A stretch of DNA of 64,000 nucleotides from Coprobacter secundus. Lineage in GTDB: Bacteria; Bacteroidota; Bacteroidia; Bacteroidales; Coprobacteraceae. The stretch lies in NCBI GenBank assembly GCA_000803105.1, contig JTDA01000001.1:434001-498000 (forward strand). The letters are read 5' to 3'. Numbering within the stretch: position 1 is the stretch's first letter; every line of letters begins with the position of its first letter. The notes beneath the pieces were generated by a model. The model was not told where the DNA came from. It was given only the letters and a program-made list of their open reading frames with translations, and searched no databases. Shown here in pieces: positions 19,771 through 27,409 of the stretch. The translations under genes were made by a program, and so were the position numbers.

Positions 19771-21006
19771 ATGAAGAGTACATTTTCAGTTATCTACTAC
19801 CTCAAACGTCAGGTAGTGAAAAAGGACGGGACAGTACCCGTCATGGGACGTATCACGGTGGACGGAAGCCAAACACAGTTCAGCTGCAAACTGACCGTCG
19901 ATCCCAAGCTGTGGGACACCAAAGGAGGACGTGTCACGGGCAGAAGCACGGCTGCACTCGAAACGAACCGTATGCTCGACAAGATGCGCGTACGCATCAA
20001 CAAGCACTATCAGGAAATCATGGAGCGTGACAACTTCGTCACTGCGGAAAAGGTGAAAAACGCCTTTCTCGGACTGGAACACCGCTACCACACGCTGTTG
20101 CAGGTGTTCCGGCAACACAACGAGGACTATGCCAAGCAGGTGGAGGCAGGCATGAAAGCCAAAGGCACGTTTAACAAGTACAAGATCGTTTACAAGCACC
20201 TGCAAGAGTTTCTCACCATCCGCTACCATGTGAAGGACATTGCCCTGAAAGAGCTTACACCCGCTTTCATTTCCGATTTTGAAATGTTCCTGCGCACGGA
20301 CAAACACTGCTGCACCAATACCGTGTGGCTGTATGTCTGCCCGCTTCGGACGATGGTGTTCATCGCCATCAACAATGAGTGGCTCACGCGCGACCCGTTC
20401 CGTGAGTATGAAATCAAGAAGGAGGAAACGACCCGCAGCTTTCTGACGAAAGATGAAATCCGCCTGCTGATGGAAGGCAAGCTGAAGAATGCGAAGCAAG
20501 AACTGTATCGTGATTTATACCTATTCTGCGCCTTCACGGGCTTGTCGTTCGCCGATATGCGCAACCTGACGGAAGAGAATATCCGCACCTACTTTGATGA
20601 ACACGAGTGGATAAACATCAACCGCCAGAAGACGGGTGTGGTGTCCAACATCCGTATGCTCGACATAGCGAAGCGCATCATCGACAAATACCGTGGGCTG
20701 TGCGGGGACGGCAGGATATTCCCCGTACCCCACTATAACACGTGCCTTGCCGGAATCCGGACCGTCGCCAAGCGTTGCGGTATCACCAAGCATATTACAT
20801 GGCATCAAAGCCGCCATACGGCCGCCACGACGGTGTTCCTCTCCAACGGCGTACCTATCGAAACGGTCAGTTCCATGCTGGGACACAAGAGCATAAAGAC
20901 AACGCAGATATACGCGAAAATAACCAAAGAGAAGCTCAATCAAGACATGGAGAACCTTGCCGCGAGATTGAACCAAATCGAGGAATTTGCAGGTTGTACC
21001 ATCTAA
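19771..21006 (+). CDS. int: IntDOT-type tyrosine recombinase (integrase)
   Basis: A 411-residue site-specific recombinase that integrates and excises the ICE. The frame is open from 19747, but the ATG at 19771 (MKSTFSVIYYL) gives the family length. The C-terminal catalytic domain has HQSRH (His345, Arg348), GHKSIKTTQIY with His372, and the nucleophile Tyr381. Where most tyrosine recombinases have their first catalytic Arg, the sequence reads TGLSFAD, with Ser259; this substitution is a known peculiarity of IntDOT. An arm-binding N-terminus (to ~90) and a core-binding domain precede it. Confidence 0.95.
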   Translation: MKSTFSVIYYLKRQVVKKDGTVPVMGRITVDGSQTQFSCKLTVDPKLWDTKGGRVTGRSTAALETNRMLDKMRVRINKHYQEIMERDNFVTAEKVKNAFLGLEHRYHTLLQVFRQHNEDYAKQVEAGMKAKGTFNKYKIVYKHLQEFLTIRYHVKDIALKELTPAFISDFEMFLRTDKHCCTNTVWLYVCPLRTMVFIAINNEWLTRDPFREYEIKKEETTRSFLTKDEIRLLMEGKLKNAKQELYRDLYLFCAFTGLSFADMRNLTEENIRTYFDEHEWININRQKTGVVSNIRMLDIAKRIIDKYRGLCGDGRIFPVPHYNTCLAGIRTVAKRCGITKHITWHQSRHTAATTVFLSNGVPIETVSSMLGHKSIKTTQIYAKITKEKLNQDMENLAARLNQIEEFAGCTI

Positions 21007-21018
21007 AACAGAGAAGCC

Positions 21019-21381
21019 ATGAAACGTGACATAATCATCATTGAGGACAAGGCGGTCAGCGTAACCGGTAACGATGTATGGATGACCGCCGGAGAAATCG
21101 CCGGACTGTTCCACACAGGTGTCCCGGCAGTGAACGCCGCCATTAAAGCCATCCTCAAAGCGGACGTGTTGAGTGACTACGAGGTATGCCGCTACATTCA
21201 ACTTGAAAACGGTCTGTATGCGGATGTTTACTCGCTTGAGATCATCATCCCCGTCGCTTTCAGATTGAACACCTACTGCACGCACGTGTTCCGCACGTGG
21301 CTGGTGTGTAAAGCTCTCTCGAAAGAAAAGCGACAGGCATACGTGATGTTCATACAGAACGGGAAAGCCGGGTATTGCTGA
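21019..21381 (+). CDS. RhuM-like N-terminal domain protein
   Basis: A 120-residue protein starting 12 bases after int. Its sequence (DVWMTAGEIAGLF, a Thr/Ala-rich helix, then YSLEIIIPVAFRLNTYCTHVFRTWL) resembles the N-terminal part of RhuM/Fic-associated proteins, which has a DNA-binding fold. It is much shorter than full RhuM proteins. A role near the integrase, perhaps as an accessory DNA-binding factor, is inference. A strong terminator follows. Confidence 0.6.
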   Translation: MKRDIIIIEDKAVSVTGNDVWMTAGEIAGLFHTGVPAVNAAIKAILKADVLSDYEVCRYIQLENGLYADVYSLEIIIPVAFRLNTYCTHVFRTWLVCKALSKEKRQAYVMFIQNGKAGYC

Positions 21382-21396
21382 ACACGCATACGTGCC

Positions 21397-21447
21397 AACA
21401 AAAAGGAAACGGACAGCCTAATTTGAGTTGTCCGTTTCCTTTTTGTT
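21397..21447. terminator. Bidirectional terminator between convergent genes
   Basis: A 19-bp perfect inverted repeat (AACAAAAAGGAAACGGACA with its complement) around a 13-base loop, with A- and T-runs at the ends. It separates the int transcript from the minus-strand HTH gene. Confidence 0.9.
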
Positions 21448-21463
21448 CGTTTTCATGCTTCCT

Positions 21464-21769
21464 TTATTCTATTGGCTTGCGGTAATTCGCCTCCAGCAGT
21501 TCACGCAATCCCGATTCGGGGTAAAGCACTTTTCCTCCTAAAAGGATGAAGGGCAACACCCTGTTGTTGCGGTATTCCTGCAAGGTACGGCGGCTCACAC
21601 GGAGCAACTCCGCCACCTCCCTGTCCGTCAGGTAACGTTCCCCGTCCAGCGGCGGACGGTAGTTTTCCAAAAATGCGGAGAGCCATTTAGAGCCTTTGCG
21701 CATATTCTGCACCACGGTGGCAAGCGGCTCGTCCTCCAGTGTAAAAACATTGTTGTTCTCGTTCATCAT
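21464..21769 (-). CDS. Helix-turn-helix (MerR/Xis-like) DNA-binding protein
   Basis: 101 residues with an HTH_17-type domain in the C-terminal half: LTDREVAELLRVSRRTLQEYRN followed by a wing-like segment. It resembles Xis2c, Xis2d and the neighbouring gene, so all four may be paralogues. Two ATGs in a row begin the gene. A leader motif (CCACTGAATCCAAAG) sits two bases before the first one. The function is probably control of integration, excision or transcription; no direct evidence. Confidence 0.75.
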   Translation of the reverse strand: MMNENNNVFTLEDEPLATVVQNMRKGSKWLSAFLENYRPPLDGERYLTDREVAELLRVSRRTLQEYRNNRVLPFILLGGKVLYPESGLRELLEANYRKPIE

Positions 21770-21770
21770 G

Positions 21771-21786
21771 ACTTTGGATTCAGTGG
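21771..21786 (-). promoter_or_regulatory. Shared leader motif before HTH gene (possible RteR target)
   Basis: On the minus strand it reads CCACTGAATCCAAAGT and ends 1 base before the ATG. It is complementary to the putative small RNA at 26850-26867 over 16 bases with two G-U pairs. Confidence 0.55.
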
Positions 21787-21799
21787 GTGAATAACAAGA

Positions 21800-22093
21800 T
21801 TATCTGCCGCCGGGATAGAGCGTACCGATAAGCGGAATCAGCCTCTTGACTTCTTCCTGCTTGTAATAGAACCTGCGGTTTATCTGCGAGTAGCCGATAA
21901 GCCGTTTGTCGCGTAACGTCTGCAACGTGCGCGGGCTGATTCTCAACTGCCCGCAGACTTCCTCGCCCGTGAGCCATCTTTCCAGCCGCCCTCCGTCGTT
22001 CTTGCGCTTCAGGGCGGCAACCTTCTCCGAGAGGGCATTGAAGGACGCCAACATCATCTCGAAGGTCTTTTTCTCGATAGATACAATTTCCAT
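21800..22093 (-). CDS. Helix-turn-helix DNA-binding protein
   Basis: 97 residues from the ATG at 22093 (MEIVSIEKKTFEMM). The frame extends to 22138, but the extra residues overlap the promoter. An N-terminal helix is followed by LTGEEVCGQLRISPRTLQTLRD and a basic wing (INRRFYYKQEEVKRL), the Xis/MerR-like HTH. It is transcribed away from xis2c. With the downstream HTH gene it forms a two-gene unit; the spacing is 30 bases. Confidence 0.75.
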   Translation of the reverse strand: MEIVSIEKKTFEMMLASFNALSEKVAALKRKNDGGRLERWLTGEEVCGQLRISPRTLQTLRDKRLIGYSQINRRFYYKQEEVKRLIPLIGTLYPGGR

Positions 22094-22117
22094 ATTCAAA
22101 ACATTTCTGGTTTGCCG

Positions 22118-22125
22118 CAAAGGTA
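22118..22125 (-). promoter_or_regulatory. -7 promoter box for the two minus-strand HTH genes
   Basis: TACCTTTG (minus strand) fits the Bacteroidales -7 consensus TAnnTTTG and lies 24 bases before the start codon at 22093. No clear TTTG -33 element was found. Confidence 0.5.
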
Positions 22126-22217
22126 ACGCCATCCTCATGAACGCATATCGTTTCCCACTGAAAGGCTGTATGTTGCGCCATCTGTCCGGGTTACGGAGCC
22201 ATTTCCGATAAAAATCT

Positions 22218-22232
22218 TACGTGAGACACGTA
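22218..22232. promoter_or_regulatory. Palindrome upstream of xis2c, candidate RteC operator
   Basis: TACGTG-AGA-CACGTA is a perfect dyad about 70 bases before the xis2c start. In CTnDOT the RteC protein is known to bind inverted half-sites just upstream of the excision-operon promoter, and this is the only good dyad in the right place here. The assignment is inference. Confidence 0.45.
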
Positions 22233-22300
22233 GTGAGCTGTTAAAGCCCCTTTTGTTTATTGCCGAATTTTGCCGCAGAAACCAAAAGAAAGGACTGAAT

Positions 22301-22660
22301 ATGAAAGTAATAACGATGGAAAGTTCCGTCTTCACCGCATTGACGGAACAGATAGCCGAGATAGCGGCACACGTGCGTGCCGTTTCCGGCGAAAGAAAGG
22401 AAAAATCCGCAGACAGGTTGCTCACCACCCGTGAGGCGGCGCACCTGCTGAATGTGAGTACCCGCACCCTCCAGCGTATGCGCAGCGAGCATCGCATCGG
22501 CTATGTGGTGCTGCGCGGCAAGTGCCGCTACCGCCAGTCTGAAATCGACCGCCTGCTTGCGGACTGCACCGTCATGGAAGACGCGGCGACACCGACGGAA
22601 ATGAAACGCAACCATACGCTGCGCACGGGAGGCGGCAAACCCAAAGGAAGGAGGACGTGA
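22301..22660 (+). CDS. xis2c: Xis2c excisionase-type protein
   Basis: 119 residues from the ATG at 22301 (MKVITMESSVF). The open frame begins at 22253, but that part overlaps the promoter region. It carries the HTH LTTREAAHLLNVSTRTLQRMRS followed by a basic wing. In CTnDOT Xis2c is a small DNA-bending protein needed for excision, and it also helps to activate the tra operon. First gene of the RteC-controlled excision operon; xis2d follows 3 bases later. Confidence 0.8.
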   Translation: MKVITMESSVFTALTEQIAEIAAHVRAVSGERKEKSADRLLTTREAAHLLNVSTRTLQRMRSEHRIGYVVLRGKCRYRQSEIDRLLADCTVMEDAATPTEMKRNHTLRTGGGKPKGRRT

Positions 22661-22663
22661 CGT

Positions 22664-23014
22664 ATGGAACTGCTTACCCGAAACAATTTCGAGAGCTGGA
22701 TGCAGAAACTGGTTGAACGGCTCGACCGTCAGGACGAACTGCTGCTCTCCTTGCAACCGTCCGGCAAAACCCCAAACCCGATGGAACGTATCAGGATGTT
22801 CGACAACCAAGACCTCTGTATGCTGCTCCAGATCAGCAAGCGCACCCTACAACGCTACCGCAGCATCGGCGCGTTGCCGTATAAGACGCTCGGCAAAAAG
22901 ACCTATTACAGCGAGGAGGACGTGCTGACGTTCCTTTCCGGACACGTAAAGGACTTCAAAAAAGAAGATATAGCCTTCTACAAGGCTCGTATCCATAATT
23001 TCTTTCAAAAATAA
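22664..23014 (+). CDS. xis2d: Xis2d excisionase-type protein
   Basis: 116 residues. An N-terminal helical part is followed by the HTH MLLQISKRTLQRYRS and a wing with KTLGKKTYYSEEDV. Xis2d is required with Xis2c for CTnDOT excision and for tra activation. It is clearly paralogous to Xis2c in the HTH. It lies between xis2c and orf3, as in the reference element. Confidence 0.8.
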   Translation: MELLTRNNFESWMQKLVERLDRQDELLLSLQPSGKTPNPMERIRMFDNQDLCMLLQISKRTLQRYRSIGALPYKTLGKKTYYSEEDVLTFLSGHVKDFKKEDIAFYKARIHNFFQK

Positions 23015-23034
23015 CCCATTAAAACATTTTTCAA

Positions 23035-24636
23035 ATGGCAAAGAAAAAAAGTGAAAAGGACGTGCTGATAGTCCGTGACGAGAAGACGGGCGAAATCAGC
23101 GTGGTAGCCGGGCTGGATGCCGACGGTTCCCCCAAGCGTACCCCCGCGAAAGCGGAGAACGCGCAGAGTTTCCTGCAATTCGACCGCCACGGCGATGTGC
23201 TGGACAACTTCTTCAAAAACTTCTTCCGGCAGTGCAAGGAACCCAGCCGCTTCGGTTTCTACCGTGTCGCGGCAGACCAAGCCGACAAACTGATGGAGGT
23301 GATGAAAGACCTGCTGAAAGACCCCGAAGCCAACAAGGAACTGCTTGCGCCCCACAAGGTGGACACTTCCGGCTACGAAAAGCAGGTGAAGGAAGAACAG
23401 ACCGCCGAAAAGACGGAGCAGACGGAACAAAAGCAGGAAGAGCAGCCCAAAGAAAAACAAGAACAGGAAGAAATGGAAAAGAAGCAGGAACAGAATCAGG
23501 AAAGCCCGCAACAACAGGCACAGGGCAGACGGGGCTACCAGCCCATCGACGAGAGCAAAATCAACTGGCAGGAGTTGGAAGAGAAATGGGGCGTGAAACG
23601 TGACGACCTTGAAAAGTCCGGTGACCTTCAGAAGATGCTCAACTACGGCAAATCCGACTTGGTAAAGGTGTCGCCCAAGTTTGGCGGCGAGGCTTTTGAA
23701 CTGGACGCCCGCCTTTCCTTTAAGAAAGACGGTGAAGGCAATGTCAGCCTCGTGCCGCACTTCATCCGCAAGGAGCAGAAACTCGACGAGTACAAGGAAC
23801 ACAAGTTTTCGGACGAAGACCGTAAGAACCTGCGCGAAACGGGCAATCTCGGCAGGGTCGTGGACATCGTGGACAAGGAAACGGGTGAAATCATCCCCTC
23901 GTTCATCAGCATAGACCGCAAGACAAATGAAATCACGGACATACCAGCAAACAAAGTGCGCATACCGGAGCGCATCGGAAAGACGGAAATCACCAAACAG
24001 GAACAGGATATGCTGCGTGCCGGGCTGCCCGTGCGCGACAAACTTATTGAGCGCAACGACGGCAGGAAATTCGTCACCACTCTTCAAGTGAATGTAGAGC
24101 AGCGAGGCGTGGAGTTCGTACCGGGAACCGGCAGGTCGCCGCGTACTGCCCAGACGCAGGAAGCCAAGAACAATCTCACACAAGGACAGGCTCAGGGCAT
24201 GGAAAATTCCGCAGCCCCACAGAAAGAGCAACGCCGCAACACGTGGACGAACGCCGACGGCAGCATCCGCCCCATCAGCAAATGGAGCGGCATGAACTTC
24301 ACCGACCAGCAGAAAGCCGATTATGCAGCGGGTAAGGCGATAAAGCTGGAGAACGTGACAGACAAACAGGGTTTCCATGCCACGATGTATATCAAGTTCA
24401 ACCCGGAGAAGGGTCGTCCTTATCGCTACGACACCAATCCTGACAACGCACAGAAGGTAGCCCCCTCCAACGAAAGCCGCACACAGGTGGCGGTGAACAG
24501 CGAGGGCAAGACCAACGAGGCGACCAAGAACCTGAAAGAGCCGTTGCAGAAGGGACAGACCGCTCCGAAGGACGACAAACAGCAACAGCAGCAGGAGAAA
24601 CCACAGAAGAAAAACAACAAGGGCATGAAGATGTAA
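23035..24636 (+). CDS. orf3: Orf3, DUF3945/DUF4099 protein
   Basis: 533 residues, cytoplasmic, highly charged. The N-terminal globular part (to ~110) is followed by a Glu/Gln/Lys-rich low-complexity linker (~120-165). A DUF4099-like segment begins with PIDESKINWQELEEKWGVKRDDLE, then come DUF3945-like repeats with DEDRKNLRETGNLGRVVDI and KQEQDMLRAGLPVRDKLI. A Gln- and Lys-rich tail ends it. Third gene of the excision operon. Its function is unknown, and it is reported not to be essential for excision. Confidence 0.8.
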   Translation: MAKKKSEKDVLIVRDEKTGEISVVAGLDADGSPKRTPAKAENAQSFLQFDRHGDVLDNFFKNFFRQCKEPSRFGFYRVAADQADKLMEVMKDLLKDPEANKELLAPHKVDTSGYEKQVKEEQTAEKTEQTEQKQEEQPKEKQEQEEMEKKQEQNQESPQQQAQGRRGYQPIDESKINWQELEEKWGVKRDDLEKSGDLQKMLNYGKSDLVKVSPKFGGEAFELDARLSFKKDGEGNVSLVPHFIRKEQKLDEYKEHKFSDEDRKNLRETGNLGRVVDIVDKETGEIIPSFISIDRKTNEITDIPANKVRIPERIGKTEITKQEQDMLRAGLPVRDKLIERNDGRKFVTTLQVNVEQRGVEFVPGTGRSPRTAQTQEAKNNLTQGQAQGMENSAAPQKEQRRNTWTNADGSIRPISKWSGMNFTDQQKADYAAGKAIKLENVTDKQGFHATMYIKFNPEKGRPYRYDTNPDNAQKVAPSNESRTQVAVNSEGKTNEATKNLKEPLQKGQTAPKDDKQQQQQEKPQKKNNKGMKM

Positions 24637-24646
24637 TCTCCCGTGT

Positions 24647-24664
24647 CCACCACTAAATCCAAAA
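24647..24664 (+). promoter_or_regulatory. Shared leader motif before exc (possible RteR target)
   Basis: CCACCACTAAATCCAAA is complementary to 26853-26869 over 17 contiguous bases. Unlike other copies it lies about 35 bases before the exc ATG, and a second partial copy (ATCCAAAG) follows at 24669-24676. Confidence 0.55.
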
Positions 24665-24698
24665 TAGAATCCAAAGTATCACTAAAAAGTAAGAAAAC

Positions 24699-26789
24699 AT
24701 GAAGACAATCATTGCAGAAAAGCCATCCGTGGCACGTGAAATCGCCCGCATCGTGGGCGCGACAAAAAGAGAGGAAGGATATTTCGAGGGAGGCGGCTAT
24801 GCCGTGACATGGGCATTCGGACACCTCGTCCAGCTTGCCATGCCCGACGGCTACGGCATACGTGGTTTCGTCCGTGGTAACCTGCCCGTCATCCCCGGAA
24901 CCTTCACGCTCATTCCCCGTCAGGAAAAGACAGAGAAAGGCTACAAGTCCGACAGCGGCGTGGTGTCGCAGATAAAAATCATCGCCCGTCTTTTCAAGGA
25001 AAGCGAGCAGATCATCGTGGCGACCGATGCCGGACGCGAAGGTGAGCTTATCTTCCGCTACCTCTACCACTATATCGGATGTACCACTCCTTTCGTGCGC
25101 CTTTGGATAAGCTCGCTTACCGACAAGGCTATCCGTGAGGGACTGCGCAACCTCGAAGCGGGCGACAAATACGACAACCTCTACCTTGCCGCCAAAGCAC
25201 GGAGCGAATCCGACTGGCTTGTGGGCATCAACGGCACGCAGGCACTCTCCATCGCCGCTGGACACGGCACATATTCCGTCGGACGGGTACAGACACCTAC
25301 GCTGGCGATGGTATGCGCACGTTACTGGGAGAACCGCCGTTTCACGGTAGAACCGTTCTGGCAGCTCCATATCGCCGCAGACGGAGGCAACGGTGATACC
25401 GTGAAATTCTCGTCCTCCGAGAAATGGAAAGAGAAAGAGCCTGCGACGGAATTATATAATAAAGTAAAGGAAGCAGGCACAGCCACCGTCACGAAAGCGG
25501 AGCGCAAGGAGAAGATAGAGGACACTCCGCTCCTGTACGACCTGACCACGCTCCAGAAGGAGGCCAACGCCAAACACGGCTTCACAGCGGAGCAGACACT
25601 CGAAATCGCGCAGAAGCTCTACGAGAAGAAACTTATCACCTATCCGAGAACCGGAAGCCGCTACATCCCCGAAGACGTGTTCGTGGAAATTCCCAAGTTG
25701 CTCGCCTTCATCGGCAACCTGCCCGAATGGAAAGACAAAGTCAATCCGAAGGCAGTGCCGACACGCCGCAGCGTGGACGGCGGCAAGGTAACAGACCACC
25801 ATGCCCTACTCGTCACGGGCGAGAAACCGCTGTTCCTCTCCAAAGAAGATAATACCGTCTATCAGATGATTGCCGGACGCATGATTGAGGCTTTCTCTGA
25901 AAAATGCGTCAAAGACACCGCTACTGTTACGGCGGAGTGTGCCGGAGCGGAGTTCGTGGTGAAAGGCAGTGTTATCAGGCAAGTCGGGTGGCGTGCAGTC
26001 TATGGCGAGGAAGAGAAAGAGGAGACCATCATACCCGGCTGGCAGGAAGACGATAGGCTGGCACTGAAAGCCGCCTCCATCACGGAAGGTAAGACCAAGC
26101 CTAAGCCGCTGCATACCGAAGCCTCCCTGCTGTCCGCAATGGAAACGGCTGGCAAGGAGATAGAGGACGACGCGCTGCGTCAGGCATTGAAGGATTGCGG
26201 CATCGGCACGCCTGCCACCCGTGCAGCCATCATCGAAACGCTTTTCAAACGCGGTTACATGGAACGTTGCAAGAAGTCGCTTGTACCCACCGAAAAAGGG
26301 CTTGCCCTCTACTCGGTCGTGAAGACGATGCTCATCGCCGACGTCGCCATGACGGGTGAATGGGAGAAGGAACTGGCACGCATCGAGCGCGGGGAACTGC
26401 TCGCCGATACCTTCCGCAAGGAGATAGAGGCGTACACAAAGGAGATTACCTCCGAACTGCTCTCGTGCGACAAACTGTTCGCCCGCAGGGATTCCGGCTG
26501 CAAGTGTCCCAAGTGCGGGACGGGCAGTATGCAGTTCTACGGCAAGGTCGTCCGCTGCGACAACGCGGAGTGCGGGCTGCCCGTGTTCCGCCTGAAGGCA
26601 AACCGTACCCTCACCGATGACGAAATCAAAGACCTGCTCACCGACGGACACACGAAACTGCTCAAAGGTTTCAAGAGCAAGCAGGGCAAGAGTTTCGATG
26701 CCGTGGTTGCCTTTGACGGGGACTACAACACGACTTTCGTGTTCCCCGAAAGGAAAAGTAAGGCAACCTCTGCGAGAAGAAGAAAATAA
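24699..26789 (+). CDS. exc: Exc, topoisomerase III-like type IA topoisomerase
   Basis: A 696-residue type IA DNA topoisomerase. An N-terminal Toprim domain starts IIAEKPSVAREIARIVGA and has the acidic motif ATDAGREGELIFR. The active-site tyrosine is in KLITYPRTGSRYI near residue 313. SVGRVQTPTLAM is a further family motif. A four-cysteine zinc ribbon (CKCPKCGT...CDNAECG) is at about residues 600-625. Exc is needed for CTnDOT excision in vivo. Last protein gene of the excision operon. Confidence 0.93.
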   Translation: MKTIIAEKPSVAREIARIVGATKREEGYFEGGGYAVTWAFGHLVQLAMPDGYGIRGFVRGNLPVIPGTFTLIPRQEKTEKGYKSDSGVVSQIKIIARLFKESEQIIVATDAGREGELIFRYLYHYIGCTTPFVRLWISSLTDKAIREGLRNLEAGDKYDNLYLAAKARSESDWLVGINGTQALSIAAGHGTYSVGRVQTPTLAMVCARYWENRRFTVEPFWQLHIAADGGNGDTVKFSSSEKWKEKEPATELYNKVKEAGTATVTKAERKEKIEDTPLLYDLTTLQKEANAKHGFTAEQTLEIAQKLYEKKLITYPRTGSRYIPEDVFVEIPKLLAFIGNLPEWKDKVNPKAVPTRRSVDGGKVTDHHALLVTGEKPLFLSKEDNTVYQMIAGRMIEAFSEKCVKDTATVTAECAGAEFVVKGSVIRQVGWRAVYGEEEKEETIIPGWQEDDRLALKAASITEGKTKPKPLHTEASLLSAMETAGKEIEDDALRQALKDCGIGTPATRAAIIETLFKRGYMERCKKSLVPTEKGLALYSVVKTMLIADVAMTGEWEKELARIERGELLADTFRKEIEAYTKEITSELLSCDKLFARRDSGCKCPKCGTGSMQFYGKVVRCDNAECGLPVFRLKANRTLTDDEIKDLLTDGHTKLLKGFKSKQGKSFDAVVAFDGDYNTTFVFPERKSKATSARRRK

Positions 26790-26793
26790 TGAG

Positions 26794-26801
26794 TAACTTT
26801 G
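26794..26801 (+). promoter_or_regulatory. -7 box of the putative small RNA
   Basis: TAACTTTG matches TAnnTTTG and lies only 5 bases after the exc stop. A transcript starting about 7 bases downstream would be ~90 nt long to the terminator at 26868-26896. No -33 TTTG was found. Confidence 0.5.
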
Positions 26802-26807
26802 CCACTG

Positions 26808-26897
26808 ATTCAGAGTAATGAACTGTTCTTCGATACCGGATTACACTCATGCTTTGGATTTAGTGGTGGCACTCGGAGGGATACCGAGTGCCTTTTC
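26808..26897 (+). ncRNA. rteR: Putative small RNA RteR
   Basis: There is no protein gene between exc and the DUF1896 gene, but a -7 box and a perfect terminator define a ~90 nt transcript. RteR of CTnDOT is a small RNA of about this size that inhibits transfer and is, as I recall, encoded just after exc. An unstructured 18-base segment (26850-26867) lies directly before the terminator. It is the reverse complement of a motif at the start codons of several ICE genes, which suggests it acts by antisense pairing. Ends are inferred from sequence only. Confidence 0.6.
26868..26896 (+). terminator. Terminator of exc operon / small RNA
   Basis: A 9-bp perfect stem (GGCACTCGG with CCGAGTGCC), a 7-base loop and the tail TTTT. 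It ends the small RNA and probably the excision operon. Confidence 0.9.
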
Positions 26898-26938
26898 TTT
26901 CTCCTTTCAGACAATTATCCCGGTCATGATTTACCAAT

Positions 26939-26954
26939 CCACTAAATTCCAAAG
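26939..26954 (+). promoter_or_regulatory. Shared leader motif before DUF1896 gene (possible RteR target)
   Basis: CCACTAAATTCCAAAG ends two bases before the ATG at 26957. It differs from the small RNA complement by one inserted T. Confidence 0.55.
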
Positions 26955-26956
26955 TA

Positions 26957-27409
26957 ATGAACAACAAGAAGAAAAACGAGGGGCAGACCGACTTTTCCTA
27001 CTACGGTCTGTACCTGCTAGACTATCTCCGAACAAACAGATTTGAACAGGCGACCGACGAAGCCTTCATCCGTGAACGCGCCGACCGTGCCGCCGGAACG
27101 TATGAACGGGCAATGCTCGAAGGCTATCCCGCCGCAGGTGCGCAGGAATTGGCTATGCGCACGCTGACGGAGGGGCTTCGCTACTCCAAGTACGCCATCC
27201 TGCGCGAAGTCGTAGAGAACGAGTTTGCCGACGACGTGCCGGAAGCGGAGCGTGAATCCTTTACCCGAAAACTGCTGCCGCTTGTCGGAAACGTATTCTC
27301 CATTTATGACCTTTCGGATGACAATTTCGCCCTGTCGCCCGATTATGACCTGCTCTACACGGAGCTGACGGGGGCTGTCGTCCTTTATATAGAGGAATAT
27401 GGCGTTTAA
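26957..27409 (+). CDS. DUF1896 family protein
   Basis: A 150-residue acidic cytoplasmic protein starting with a Lys/Asn-rich stretch, then FSYYGLYLLDYLRTN. DUF1896 proteins are found almost only in Bacteroidota conjugative elements, next to a large methylase/helicase gene. Here the stop overlaps the start of that gene by 11 bases, so co-translation is likely. Biochemical role unknown. The start ATG at 26957 is chosen because of the leader motif just before it. Confidence 0.75.
   Translation: MNNKKKNEGQTDFSYYGLYLLDYLRTNRFEQATDEAFIRERADRAAGTYERAMLEGYPAAGAQELAMRTLTEGLRYSKYAILREVVENEFADDVPEAERESFTRKLLPLVGNVFSIYDLSDDNFALSPDYDLLYTELTGAVVLYIEEYGV

Noticed and set aside
23005..24585. 526-codon open frame on the minus strand opposite orf3
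   Set aside because: Phe/Leu-rich translation opposite a Lys/Glu-rich real gene; the shadow of its codon usage.
26793..26802. Exact GTANNTTTGC match after exc as an attachment site
   Set aside because: Better explained as the -7 box of the small RNA; interior of the ICE.
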